From contig JAVJTT010000007.1 of the NCBI GenBank assembly GCA_040220135.1, positions 123,862 through 187,861 on the forward strand: a stretch of 64,000 bases of DNA, written 5' to 3'. This document shows, in pieces, positions 43,313-51,509 of this stretch. Numbering within the stretch: position 1 is the first letter of the stretch; each line of letters starts with the position of its first letter. Source of the stretch: CAJXMH01 sp040220135 (lineage in GTDB: Bacteria > Bacteroidota > Bacteroidia > Flavobacteriales_E > Vicingaceae). Under the pieces are notes generated by a model that made no database searches, had not been told where the DNA came from, and worked only from the letters and a program-made list of their open reading frames with translations. Both the position numbers and the translations under genes were made by a program.

Positions 43313-44926
43313 ATGCCAGACTCTAAAACCAAGTATGTATTTGTTACCGGAGGGGTTACATCCTCTTTAGGTAAAGGAATTATTTCCGCTTCTTTAGCGA
43401 AGCTGCTGCAGTCTCGTGGTTATTCGGTAACCATTCAAAAACTAGACCCATACATCAATGTAGATCCGGGAACCTTAAACCCTTATGAGCACGGTGAGTG
43501 TTTTGTAACGGAGGATGGTGCGGAAACCGACTTGGACCTAGGTCACTACGAACGTTTTTTAGACCGAAAGACCTCACAGGCCAATAATGTAACTACAGGC
43601 CGGATTTATCAGCATGTTATCAATCAAGAAAGAGAAGGAACTTATTTAGGAAAAACCGTTCAAGTGATTCCCCACATTACCGATGAGATCAAGCGAAGAA
43701 TTCGGTTGCTGGGCAGAACTGGAGATTATGATATTGTGATCACCGAGATTGGTGGAACAGTGGGAGACATTGAGTCCTTGCCTTACATTGAGGCGGTTCG
43801 TCAGTTAAAGTGGGACCCAAACATTGATAGTATTGTAATTCACTTGACCTTAGTTCCCTATTTGTCTACCTCCGGTGAATTGAAAACAAAACCTACGCAG
43901 CATTCGGTCAAGCAATTGCAAGAGAGTGGAGTGCAAGCCGATGTTTTGGTATTGCGCACCGAGCATGAAATAACGGAAGATGTGAAGCGCAAAGTGGCTT
44001 TGTTCTGTAATATCTCAGAAGAAGCAGTGATCGAATCGACCAATGCGGAAACCATTTACGATGTGCCTTTGATGATGCAAAGTCAAAAGCTCGATCAAGT
44101 GGTTTTGAATAAACTAAGCTTACCGCTTAAAGATGCGCCGGATATTGATGAGTGGAAGCATTTCTTAGAGCGATTGAAGAACCCCAAAAGAAAACTAAAA
44201 ATTGGCTTGGTTGGCAAGTACATTGAGTTGAAAGATTCTTATTTGTCAATTAATGAGTCAATTATTCATGCCGGTGTACACAACGATACAGAAGTGAAAG
44301 TCGAATGGATTCATTCTGAATTGTTAGATGATAAGAATGTAGCTGAAAAAATGGGCGAACTCGATGGTGTGATCGTAGCCCCTGGATTTGGTGAAAGAGG
44401 AATAGAAGGGAAAATTGCAGCCGTAAAGTATGCCAGAGAAAACAAGCTACCTTTTTTAGGAATTTGCTTGGGCATGCAGTGTGCTGTCATTGAATTTGCA
44501 CGCAATGTGATGGGACTTAAAGGAGCGCACACAACGGAAATTGATTCAGAATCAGAAGATCCGGTGATATTCCTCATGGAAGACCAAAAAACGGTCACCG
44601 ATAAAGGTGGAACAATGCGTTTAGGGGCTTATGAGTGCGAATTAAGTGAAGGTAGCATTGCCCGTCAAGCTTATGGTGAAGCATTGATTACAGAAAGACA
44701 CCGCCACCGTTTTGAATTTAACAACAAGTATTTGCAAAACTTTGCAGATGCCGGAATGAAAGCCAGTGGCATAAACCCTCAAGGGAAAATGGTCGAGATT
44801 GTAGAAAACACCAATCACCCATGGTTTGTCGGAGTTCAGTTTCACCCAGAGTACAGCAGCACCGTCTTGAATCCACACCCTTTATTCATGGAATTTATTC
44901 AAGCCACCAATAAGCAAAAGAAATAA
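43313..44926 (+). CDS. pyrG: CTP synthase (glutamine hydrolysing)
   Basis: Makes CTP from UTP using glutamine-derived ammonia. With ATG 43313 the protein is 537 residues, a standard length; an in-frame TTG 12 bp upstream is less likely. The N-terminal synthetase begins KYVFVTGGVTSSLGKGIISASL and contains DPYINVDPGTLNPYEHGE; the class I glutamine amidotransferase domain (~295-537) has the catalytic C385 in LGICLGMQCAV and the H/E pair in GVQFHPEYSS. yidC follows after 26 bp on the same strand, with no terminator between. Confidence 0.98.
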   Translation: MPDSKTKYVFVTGGVTSSLGKGIISASLAKLLQSRGYSVTIQKLDPYINVDPGTLNPYEHGECFVTEDGAETDLDLGHYERFLDRKTSQANNVTTGRIYQHVINQEREGTYLGKTVQVIPHITDEIKRRIRLLGRTGDYDIVITEIGGTVGDIESLPYIEAVRQLKWDPNIDSIVIHLTLVPYLSTSGELKTKPTQHSVKQLQESGVQADVLVLRTEHEITEDVKRKVALFCNISEEAVIESTNAETIYDVPLMMQSQKLDQVVLNKLSLPLKDAPDIDEWKHFLERLKNPKRKLKIGLVGKYIELKDSYLSINESIIHAGVHNDTEVKVEWIHSELLDDKNVAEKMGELDGVIVAPGFGERGIEGKIAAVKYARENKLPFLGICLGMQCAVIEFARNVMGLKGAHTTEIDSESEDPVIFLMEDQKTVTDKGGTMRLGAYECELSEGSIARQAYGEALITERHRHRFEFNNKYLQNFADAGMKASGINPQGKMVEIVENTNHPWFVGVQFHPEYSSTVLNPHPLFMEFIQATNKQKK

Positions 44927-44952
44927 GCAGATAAACAAAGGAATTACCTTTT

Positions 44953-46887
44953 ATGGATAAGAATACATTTATTGGTTTGCTCTTGATCGGAGCGATTATG
45001 ATCGGTTTTAGCGTTTTAAATTCACCTTCTGATGAAGAGCTAGCCGCACAGAAAAGAATAGCCGATTCGCTGGAGCAAGTTCAAGCGCAACAAGCCGAAA
45101 TGCAGGCAGAGAGGGAAATGGCTGAAAGAACGTCAGACCAAACGGAGTTGAAAGCCGTATCAAGCGACAGTGCCCCTCAAGCGGAAATGACAAGTGGGCA
45201 AACTCCTGACTCAGTTAAAAATGCACAAGCCACTCAACTGTTTGGTGTTTTTGCCAATACGGCTAATCAAAAGGCAGAAAGCTTTGAGGTAGAAACAGAC
45301 CTAATGAAATTGACCTTTTCTACTCAAGGGGGAAGAATTACCAAGGCCGTATTAAAAGATTACGAAACTTATGAGGGTGGACCGTTGGTCTTATTTGATT
45401 CCACGACGAAGTTCAACCTGAATTTTTTCACCAGAGACAATAAGAACATTTACACCGATGAATTGGTGTTCGAAACTCAATCCAGTGGATTTCGATTAAA
45501 TGGAGAAAGCCAGAAGGACCTAGTATTTACGCTAAAAGTAAGCGAAGAGCAGTACCTTGAATACGTTTATACCTTTACCGGGAATGATTACCTGATTGAT
45601 TTTGACATCAACATGGTAGGCATGGACAAATTGGTAGACATGCGAAGCGGAGAGATGTACTTGAATTGGGTCATGAATACTCCCAATCAGGAGAAAAGCT
45701 TGAAGCAACAGCGTGATGCAACCAACATTTATTACAAATACAAAGGAGAAGACGTTGATGATCTAGGCGCTATGTCAGATGAGAAAGAAGACTTTGAGTC
45801 TTCTGTAAAATGGCTTTCTTTTAAGCAGCAGTTCTTTAATGCCACCTTAATTGCTGATGAGTATTTTGACAAGTCACGCGGCTTTATGCAAACCGAAACC
45901 GATGAAGGCAGCACTGAATATGTTAAAACCCTTACTTCGGCTTTAACCATTCCTTTAAGTGGAAGCCGAGTAGAGAAGTTTGGCATGAGCATTTACTTGG
46001 GGCCAAACCGATACAAGATATTGAGTCAGTATGATCAAGGCTTAGAAAACATTATTGACCTAGGTTGGGGGATCTTTGGTTGGGTTAACCAATTTGCGGT
46101 AATTCCAGTCTTTAATTACCTCGATAGCTTTGATATGAGTTATGGAATCGTCATCCTGATCTTAACCATATTGCTCAAGTTAGTGCTTTCACCGATTACC
46201 TACAAAACCTACATGTCGGGGGCAAAAATGCGAGTGCTTAAGCCGGAAATCAATGAGATCAACGAGAAGCACAAGGATGATGCAATGAAGAAGCAGCAGG
46301 CTATGATGAGCCTGTACAAGCAAACCGGAGTAAACCCTTTAAGTGGTTGTATTCCGCTTTTGATCCAAATGCCGATTCTGATTGCCATGTTCCGTTTCTT
46401 TCCCGCCTCTATTGAGTTGCGTCAAGAAAGTTTTCTGTGGGCCGACGATCTCTCGACATACGATTCTATTTACAATTTCCCCGATGGCTTTAGTATTCCG
46501 TTTTACGGGGATCACATTAGCTTGTTTACCTTGCTAATGGCCGTTTCCATTATGTTCTATACCAGGATCAACAGCTCCATGAGTATGACGGCCACACAAG
46601 AAGGGCCGATGGCCCAGCAAATGAAGATCATGATGTACATTATGCCGGTGATGATGTTGTTCTTCTTTAACAGCTACTCTTCCGGTTTGAGTTACTATTA
46701 CTTCTTGGCCAACATTATTTCGATCTTACAAACCTTACTGATTCGAAAAGTATTCATTAACGAAGATGCGATACGAGCCAAGATTGAGAAGAACAAGAAA
46801 AAGCCCAAGTCAAAAAAGAAGTCTGGCTTTCAAAAGCGCCTAGAAGAAATGGCGAAGCAGAAAGGCATGGAGCCACCGAAGCGGTAA
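44953..46887 (+). CDS. yidC: Membrane protein insertase YidC
   Basis: Inserts and folds inner-membrane proteins, alone or with SecYEG. The 644 residues follow the Gram-negative layout: first helix (~5-21), Gln/Glu-rich linker, large periplasmic beta domain (~85-350), then the conserved five-helix core (~370-610) with LLKLVLSPITYKTYMS, KQTGVNPLSGCIPLLIQMPI and YYFLANIISILQTLLI, and a Lys-rich C-terminal tail (KKKPKSKKKSGFQKR) that would contact the ribosome. Probably cotranscribed with pyrG. Confidence 0.97.
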   Translation: MDKNTFIGLLLIGAIMIGFSVLNSPSDEELAAQKRIADSLEQVQAQQAEMQAEREMAERTSDQTELKAVSSDSAPQAEMTSGQTPDSVKNAQATQLFGVFANTANQKAESFEVETDLMKLTFSTQGGRITKAVLKDYETYEGGPLVLFDSTTKFNLNFFTRDNKNIYTDELVFETQSSGFRLNGESQKDLVFTLKVSEEQYLEYVYTFTGNDYLIDFDINMVGMDKLVDMRSGEMYLNWVMNTPNQEKSLKQQRDATNIYYKYKGEDVDDLGAMSDEKEDFESSVKWLSFKQQFFNATLIADEYFDKSRGFMQTETDEGSTEYVKTLTSALTIPLSGSRVEKFGMSIYLGPNRYKILSQYDQGLENIIDLGWGIFGWVNQFAVIPVFNYLDSFDMSYGIVILILTILLKLVLSPITYKTYMSGAKMRVLKPEINEINEKHKDDAMKKQQAMMSLYKQTGVNPLSGCIPLLIQMPILIAMFRFFPASIELRQESFLWADDLSTYDSIYNFPDGFSIPFYGDHISLFTLLMAVSIMFYTRINSSMSMTATQEGPMAQQMKIMMYIMPVMMLFFFNSYSSGLSYYYFLANIISILQTLLIRKVFINEDAIRAKIEKNKKKPKSKKKSGFQKRLEEMAKQKGMEPPKR

Positions 46888-46921
46888 CTGTTTAATAAAG
46901 ATTTACCAATCTGTTAATCAT

Positions 46922-46939
46922 TCAAAGCTTTGCTTTGAA
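46922..46939. repeat. 18-bp palindromic direct repeat, copy 1
   Basis: TCAAAGCTTTGCTTTGAA forms a 7-bp hairpin (TCAAAGC / GCTTTGA) with a TTT loop. An identical 18-mer lies at 47471-47488. It is also 35 bp after the yidC stop but has no T tract, so it is a poor terminator. Confidence 0.7.
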
Positions 46940-46949
46940 TGGATGTGAT

Positions 46950-46982
46950 AGACCTGCCTGGTTTTCAAAACCTGGCAGGTCT
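46950..46982. repeat. 33-nt near-perfect hairpin
   Basis: Arms AGACCTGCCTGGTTTT and AAAACCTGGCAGGTCT around a single C, with one T-T mismatch. Sequences built on AACCTGGCAGGT are frequent intergenic repeats in Bacteroidota as I recall them. Could also act as a transcription or mRNA-end structure for yidC. Confidence 0.7.
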
Positions 46983-47064
46983 GCCCAAACAAGAAGCGAA
47001 TTCAAGTTTTGTGTCTCTTTACTTCAAGGGACTTCAATCAATTCGGAGCTTTACTTTGTCTACT

Positions 47065-47144
47065 CTCGATACTATTTTCTTGTCACATCGAGTGTTTTGG
47101 CCTTTGGCCAAAAATTATCGAGATGGACAAGAAAATCACTCGAG
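47065..47144. repeat. 80-bp imperfect palindrome
   Basis: The left arm runs CTCGATACTATTTTCTTGTC ... TTTTGGCC to about 47102 and the right arm GGCC ... GACAAGAAAATCACTCGAG back from 47106. Shared blocks are CTCGA, TTTTCTTGTC, ATCGAG/CTCGAT and TTTGGCC/GGCCAAA, with small indels. It would form a long cruciform or RNA hairpin. Confidence 0.65.
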
Positions 47145-47302
47145 CTGACAAAATATGGGCATACCTTATAACGCCAAAAAGTCAGCCTTTAATTGAAAGG
47201 GCTTTAATGTCAGTTTGAGCGGTAGCCTTTACTTATTGGTTAAGGGTTAGTGATGGGAAGGAGAGTGAGACGGTAAAACTAATCAGAAATTAATTTTAAT
47301 TA

Positions 47303-47437
47303 CCGTCATCGCGAGGAGGTACGACGAAGCGATCTGTGAATTATAGAGAAGAAATGCGAACAGCTAAAACGCTAGATTGCCTGCCTGCAGCTGGCAGGCT
47401 TCGTTCCATTTCATTCCACTCGCAATGACAGCGTTTT
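47303..47437. repeat. Composite intergenic repeat with GTCATYGCGAG-type ends
   Basis: The left end reads CGTCATCGCGAGGAGG ... ACGACGAAGCGATCT and the right end, inverted, CGCTGTCATTGCGAGTGG ... GAACGAAG, so the whole 135 bp is an imperfect inverted repeat. Its right half (47366-47437) is the hairpin element described separately. GTCATTGCGAGG...GACGAAGCAATC sequences are common short interspersed repeats in several bacterial phyla including Bacteroidota. Confidence 0.65.
47366..47437. repeat. Hairpin element, copy 1 (structure shared with 53332-53376)
   Basis: Outer stem AAAACGCT / AGCGTTTT (8 bp), asymmetric internal loop AG / GAC, inner stem ATTGC / GCAAT (5 bp), then a 41-nt apical part that includes a second hairpin GCCTGCC ... 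GGCAGGC. Copy 2 keeps the same internal loop while both stems differ by paired changes. Confidence 0.7.
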
Positions 47438-47470
47438 TAATTACGAATCCCCGCCTGATGTGAGCAGGAA

Positions 47471-47488
47471 TCAAAGCTTTGCTTTGAA
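47471..47488. repeat. 18-bp palindromic direct repeat, copy 2
   Basis: Identical to 46922-46939 (TCAAAGCTTTGCTTTGAA), 549 bp downstream in the same orientation. Confidence 0.7.
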
Positions 47489-47540
47489 AAAATGGCCTTT
47501 AAATAAAAAGATGAATAATCGAAGTCAATCCTTAGTAAGA

Positions 47541-47576
47541 CCGAGAAGCTCTGAGCTTGCCTCAGAGATCACTCGG
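47541..47576. repeat. Two-part hairpin repeat
   Basis: Outer arms CCGAG / CTCGG and inner arms CTCTGAG / CTCAGAG with a CTTGC loop and unpaired AAG / ATCA between them. No T tract on either strand, so not a simple terminator. Confidence 0.6.
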
Positions 47577-47676
47577 CCGCAGTTAGGGTTGATAAAGAAT
47601 AGAAGCTTTTTATTTAACCGCCTTGAACTTTTTCTTTCTTTTTGTTTCAAGACAAAAAGGAATACAAGATAGCAGC

Positions 47677-47778
47677 ATGAAAAACACCCCTTTAGGAAGA
47701 GCTTTAAGCAGAAACCAAAAAGCGGTTCAAATGAAAAGGGTAAAAACCTTTCGCTTTAGAAGCTTATGTAGTCTTTAA
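47677..47778 (+). CDS. Possible 33-residue basic peptide
   Basis: ATG at 47677 opens MKNTPLGRALSRNQKAVQMK and continues to a stop at 47778, giving 33 residues with ten Lys/Arg. No family is recognised, the ribosome-binding context is weak (AAGG 14 nt upstream) and the frame lies in the repeat-rich region, so chance is quite possible. Confidence 0.2.
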   Translation: MKNTPLGRALSRNQKAVQMKRVKTFRFRSLCSL

Positions 47779-47846
47779 CATCTTATAAATGGACTTAAAG
47801 AAACACTCTGGCCACTTTTTTGCTACCTTGCCCTCAAATTACTCAG

Positions 47847-48398
47847 ATGAAAAAAGTCATTTTTCTTTCTCTTGTAGGCCTACTTTTTTTTGCCTGTAAG
47901 AACACCAAAGAAGTAAAAGCTGAAAAAGTTGAACAAAGTCCGGCAGATACGCATACTCAAGAACCGGAAGCTGAAAGTACGATGTGGTTAGAAAGAGCGA
48001 AGAAGAAACTGCCAGATAGTTTGTATGCTCGGATTCAACGTACGGCTTGCTTTGGTCGTTGTCCCATTTACACGCTAAGTGTGTACCAAAGTGGCTACGT
48101 AGAATACTTGGGCGAGAAGTGGGTTGAGAAAGAAGGACGGTATGCCACTAAAGTAGATCAAGCGGTCTTAGATAAATTGATGAAAATGGCAAAAGAGATT
48201 CAGTTTTTTGATCTGAAGCATCAATATGATTCGAAATATGTAACTGACTTGCCCTCTACCATTACTAGCTTGAAAGAGAAAGGTGACTTCCACATTGTGG
48301 TTAGTCGGTATGAAGCTCCGGAAAAACTCAATACCTTCAACCAAGAGTTTGATGCGCTTTTTAAGGCGGTAGAATGGAAGAAAATTCCTCTTGAGTAA
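47847..48398 (+). CDS. DUF6438 domain-containing lipoprotein
   Basis: A 183-residue lipoprotein started at ATG 47847 (an in-frame TTG at 47820 would add residues before the signal). Lipobox LFFAC gives a lipidated cysteine near residue 17. After a Glu/Lys-rich spacer, the DUF6438-type domain (~60-180) shows its signature IQRTACFGRCPIYTLSVYQSGYVEYLG with two conserved cysteines, then GRYATKVDQAVLDKL and DLPSTITSLK. Function of the family is unknown; the two cysteines may form a disulfide. Likely periplasmic face of a membrane. Confidence 0.83.
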   Translation: MKKVIFLSLVGLLFFACKNTKEVKAEKVEQSPADTHTQEPEAESTMWLERAKKKLPDSLYARIQRTACFGRCPIYTLSVYQSGYVEYLGEKWVEKEGRYATKVDQAVLDKLMKMAKEIQFFDLKHQYDSKYVTDLPSTITSLKEKGDFHIVVSRYEAPEKLNTFNQEFDALFKAVEWKKIPLE

Positions 48399-48454
48399 AA
48401 GCGATAAAACCACAACAATAACTTTCTTCGTAGGTTACTTTAAAAATACCTGCC

Positions 48455-48904
48455 ATGAGTAAATTGCAAGTTGGAGATCGTATTCCTGACTTTTGTCTGC
48501 CCAACCAAGAGGGTAAAGAAATTTGTATTTCCGCTGAGGATGGAAAAAGTAGAATCATTTATTTCTACCCCAAGAACAACACCAAAGTTTGTACGGAAGA
48601 GGCTTGCAGCTTTCGTGATTGGTACGATGATTTTCTAGAAGCTGGTTATGATGTGATTGGCATTAGTGGTGACTCAGTGAGTTCACATCAAAAATTTAAA
48701 AGTCAGCATCACTTAAACTTTCAACTGTTAAGTGATAGCAAAGGAAAGGTGCGGAAAATGTTTGGCGCCACCACTTTCTTTGGTTTAGTGCCGCAAAGGA
48801 GCACTTTTGCTATTGATCAGAAAGGAGTGATTCAACACCGATTTGACTCTTTGTTTGATTCCACCGAGCACATTGATGAAATGCTGGAAGCGATAAAAAA
48901 GTAA
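48455..48904 (+). CDS. bcp: Peroxiredoxin, Bcp/PrxQ type
   Basis: A 149-residue thiol peroxidase that reduces hydrogen and organic peroxides in the cytoplasm. The PrxQ signature is clear: YFYPKNNTKVCTEEACSFRD with peroxidatic C46 and resolving C51 five residues later, followed by GISGDSVSSHQKFKSQHHLNFQLLSD. A slightly changed T-K-V-C in place of the usual T-P-G-C precedes the catalytic cysteine. It starts 56 bp after the DUF6438 gene; thioredoxin partner genes are not in the window. Confidence 0.93.
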   Translation: MSKLQVGDRIPDFCLPNQEGKEICISAEDGKSRIIYFYPKNNTKVCTEEACSFRDWYDDFLEAGYDVIGISGDSVSSHQKFKSQHHLNFQLLSDSKGKVRKMFGATTFFGLVPQRSTFAIDQKGVIQHRFDSLFDSTEHIDEMLEAIKK

Positions 48905-48913
48905 AAACTGAAG

Positions 48914-49606
48914 CTATCGGTCGGTTTCTTCAATCAGTCTCCGAATGTCTTTGTTATCGCCGTAAATCACCATAATGTCGTTTTCTTCTAAAACTGTTTT
49001 AGGTGAGGCAACCCCTTGTACTTGATTCACATCGTGGTTCATGCCCAAAAGGTTTTTCTCTTCTTTCTTTTTAATGGTGGTTAAGACCACAAGGTTGTGT
49101 CTTCTTCTAAAACCGACTTCTTGTAATGTTTGTCCGTAGTACTTTTTGGGAACAGCTATTTCAACAATGGAGTATTGGCGGCTCAATTCAAAAGACTCTA
49201 CCACTCCTTTCATGCATAATTTTTTGGCCCAACGCTCGGCGGTTTCTTCCTCAGGATGCACGATTTCGTCAACCCCTATGGCTTCCAATACATTTTCATG
49301 CAAAGGAGTAATGGCACGGCTGATCAATCGCTTTACCTTTAGGTTCTTCATCACAGCAGTGGTCATAATATTGGCTCCCTGGTCTTCGCCAATGGCCACG
49401 ATTACAATGTCAGTATCCTTCAAGGGTAAGCCGGAGACAATTACTTGATCGGTAGAATCGAGGCAAACCGTATGCGTGATCTTTTCTTTTAAGGCGTCAA
49501 CTTTATCCATATTATTGTCTACGCCAATCACCTCATTGCCTTGTTCCGTTAATTTTTGACCTAAAGAGGAACCAAAATTTCCCAATCCAAAAATGATGTA
49601 CTTCAT
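48914..49606 (-). CDS. Potassium channel regulator, KtrA/TrkA type
   Basis: A 230-residue cytoplasmic gating subunit for the adjacent potassium transporter. RCK N-domain (~1-125) with Rossmann loop GLGNFGSSLG and the acidic D at the end of strand 2 (GVDNN), which binds NAD(H) or nucleotides, then an RCK C-domain (~140-225). It starts 10 bp after the stop of the transporter gene, forming a two-gene operon. Single RCK copy favours the KtrA over the TrkA (two-copy) type. Confidence 0.94.
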   Translation of the reverse strand: MKYIIFGLGNFGSSLGQKLTEQGNEVIGVDNNMDKVDALKEKITHTVCLDSTDQVIVSGLPLKDTDIVIVAIGEDQGANIMTTAVMKNLKVKRLISRAITPLHENVLEAIGVDEIVHPEEETAERWAKKLCMKGVVESFELSRQYSIVEIAVPKKYYGQTLQEVGFRRRHNLVVLTTIKKKEEKNLLGMNHDVNQVQGVASPKTVLEENDIMVIYGDNKDIRRLIEETDR

Positions 49607-49616
49607 GCAAGTAAAA

Positions 49617-51383
49617 TTAGTTGATTAAGATCTCTTCTTTTGAGTATCTGTAATTTTTGTATTTCTCTTTTCTAACCACGGCAATCAAAATGGAAAGCAT
49701 GCTCACCCGCCCAACAAACATCATGATGATGATCACCCCTTTACTGGCACTGCTAAGCTGATCGGTTATGCCTACACTTAATCCTACGGTGCTGTAGGCT
49801 GAAAAGCATTCGAAGGCAATGCTGAGCAGGTCTTTTTCGCTGTCTAAATAGGCAATCGAAAAAACGCCCATGCCGATAACCACTAATGATAAGCTAATGA
49901 TGGCAAAGGCTCGACGAATTGAAATGTCGGCTATTTCTCGTCGAAAAACTTCAATGCGGTCTTTGCCCCGTGCTAAACTCCAAAAATTTAAGGTGGCAAT
50001 GGCAAAGGTGTTGGTTTTAATTCCTCCTCCGGTAGAAGCCGGAGAAGCCCCGATCCACATTAAAAGGAAAAGGAGCATTAAAGTAGAAAAATTAAGACTA
50101 CCGGTATCCACGGTATTAAAACCTGCAGTACGTGGAGTAGCTGCGCTAAAGAGCGAAGTAACTACTTTTCCAAAAGCACCGTGTTCAGACAGTGAATTGT
50201 TGTATTCAAAAACAAAGAAAACCGTAGTTCCAACCACTAGCAATACAGTTGAGGTAATTAAGACAATACGAGAATTAAGGTTGATTACCCATGGCATTAC
50301 CGTGTTTTCTCTTTCTTCTCGAAGTAGGAAAGGCAAAATGCGGTGGCGAATCAAGTACTTTAAATAATTAAAAAGATTAAATACGATGGGAAAGCCTAGT
50401 CCTCCGATTACAAAAAGCCCTAAAATGGAAAGTTGTAAAGGGTAATTAAAGCGAAAGTTTAGAGCATAAAGACTCTCTGAAAGAGTTGAAAAGCCGGCAT
50501 TGCAAAAAGCAGAAATGGCGTGGAAAACTGAAAAATAGACCCTTTCGATAAAACTTGGAATGCTTGCGCTCTCTAGGTTTGAAAAGATAAGTAAAGCACC
50601 CAAGGCCTCTATGCTAATGGTAACAATGATGATCTTCTTCAGGGTGCTAAATACTTCACCCAGCTTTTCTGAAGAAGTCATGTCGCTTAGCATAAGCTGA
50701 TTCTCATAAGTGGTGCCGCCTTTAAAAAAGTAGCCAAAATAGCTGGCAATGGTCATAATTCCCAAACCTCCAATTTGAATTAAAACCAAAATAATAGATT
50801 GGCCAAACAGAGTAAAGTGCTGACCGGTATCTACTACCACTAAGCCTGTTACGCAGACTGCTGAGGTAGATGTAAATAAGGCATCAATGAAACTAAGCTC
50901 ACTAATGGAAGCGTTGGGCAGTGAAAGCATGCCACTTCCAATTAGAATAATGGCCAAAAAGCTCATTATGAAGAGCTGCGCTGGATTAAAGAAAGCCCTA
51001 GATAAATTAATTTTTAGGGCAGAAAATTCCCGAATAAAAACCAGTAATAGAGCCAAGTAGAGCCAAGCCGCATCATGAAAAAAAGAAAGATAGGCCATCC
51101 CACTCTTTTCAACCCAAGGTTCTAGTAAAACGCTCGCAAAGTAGAGAATACTACCCAAGTCGAAGATGAAGACCTTTAGAGGAGGTTTTTCTTTCTTTTT
51201 AAAGTAGCGAGTAACGGTAGAAACAATGCCAATGCAAAGGGTTAATTGGTAGAGAAAAAAAAGGCTTAGCGTTTGCCGCTCTGTTTGGTCGTAGCCGAAG
51301 TCGTAAATAACAGCGACAAAGCAAACCAAACTGACAAGGAAGGGGATAGGTTTTAGTATGAGCTTTATGAGATTAAGATTCAA
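49617..51383 (-). CDS. Potassium uptake transporter, TrkH/KtrB family
   Basis: A 588-residue inner-membrane ion-translocating subunit. The four selectivity-filter loops are visible: SAVCVTGL, AFCNAGFST, PRTAGFNT and YSTVGLSVG, each after a pore helix, so it carries the complete four-repeat pore. About 140 extra N-terminal residues add three to four helices before the first repeat (FIREFSALKINLSRAFFNPAQ marks the border), a common extension in Bacteroidota. Start is TTG at 51383. Operon with the RCK subunit. Confidence 0.94.
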   Translation of the reverse strand: MNLNLIKLILKPIPFLVSLVCFVAVIYDFGYDQTERQTLSLFFLYQLTLCIGIVSTVTRYFKKKEKPPLKVFIFDLGSILYFASVLLEPWVEKSGMAYLSFFHDAAWLYLALLLVFIREFSALKINLSRAFFNPAQLFIMSFLAIILIGSGMLSLPNASISELSFIDALFTSTSAVCVTGLVVVDTGQHFTLFGQSIILVLIQIGGLGIMTIASYFGYFFKGGTTYENQLMLSDMTSSEKLGEVFSTLKKIIIVTISIEALGALLIFSNLESASIPSFIERVYFSVFHAISAFCNAGFSTLSESLYALNFRFNYPLQLSILGLFVIGGLGFPIVFNLFNYLKYLIRHRILPFLLREERENTVMPWVINLNSRIVLITSTVLLVVGTTVFFVFEYNNSLSEHGAFGKVVTSLFSAATPRTAGFNTVDTGSLNFSTLMLLFLLMWIGASPASTGGGIKTNTFAIATLNFWSLARGKDRIEVFRREIADISIRRAFAIISLSLVVIGMGVFSIAYLDSEKDLLSIAFECFSAYSTVGLSVGITDQLSSASKGVIIIMMFVGRVSMLSILIAVVRKEKYKNYRYSKEEILIN

Positions 51384-51451
51384 ACGTTTTACTCCTTCAT
51401 TAAATGGTAGAGCAAAATTGAGTTTTTTCTTCGACTCATGGAGCCTAATAC

Positions 51452-51482
51452 AAAAAAGTCCCCCGACTTGGTCGGGAGACTT
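51452..51482 (-). terminator. Rho-independent terminator after the YceI gene
   Basis: Read on the minus strand: AGTCTCCCGAC / GTCGGGGGACT stem (one mismatch) with a CAA loop and six T residues. It lies 28 bp after the YceI stop and before the start of the potassium operon. Confidence 0.85.
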
Positions 51483-51509
51483 CTTTACTAACTAACCAAT
51501 AATTATGTA

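Larger units (their letters stand above)
46888..47846. other. Long noncoding, repeat-rich intergenic region
   Basis: This 959-bp gap between yidC and the DUF6438 gene holds no convincing long ORF. It contains at least six hairpins or repeats listed separately: a duplicated TCAAAGC-TTT-GCTTTGA hairpin, a 33-nt near-perfect hairpin, an 80-bp imperfect palindrome, a 72-bp hairpin element with a second copy near 53.35 kb, and a stem with CCGAG/CTCGG outer arms. The overlapping ORFs at 46935-47218 are in three frames with no codon bias and are rejected. Confidence 0.75.

Noticed and set aside
46935..47218. Three overlapping plus-strand ORFs of 69-78 residues
   Set aside because: They cover hairpin repeats in all three frames, show no codon preference and match no family.
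47460..47672. 70-residue ORF MSRNQSFALKKWPLNKKMNN...
   Set aside because: Starts in a duplicated palindrome and runs through another stem-loop repeat; more likely noncoding.
46888..47846. Possible CRISPR array or integron
   Set aside because: Repeats are unlike in sequence and irregular in spacing, and no cas or integrase gene is present.
49870..50367. 165-residue plus-strand ORF
   Set aside because: Antisense to the potassium transporter, which has all four pore motifs in frame; no independent support.
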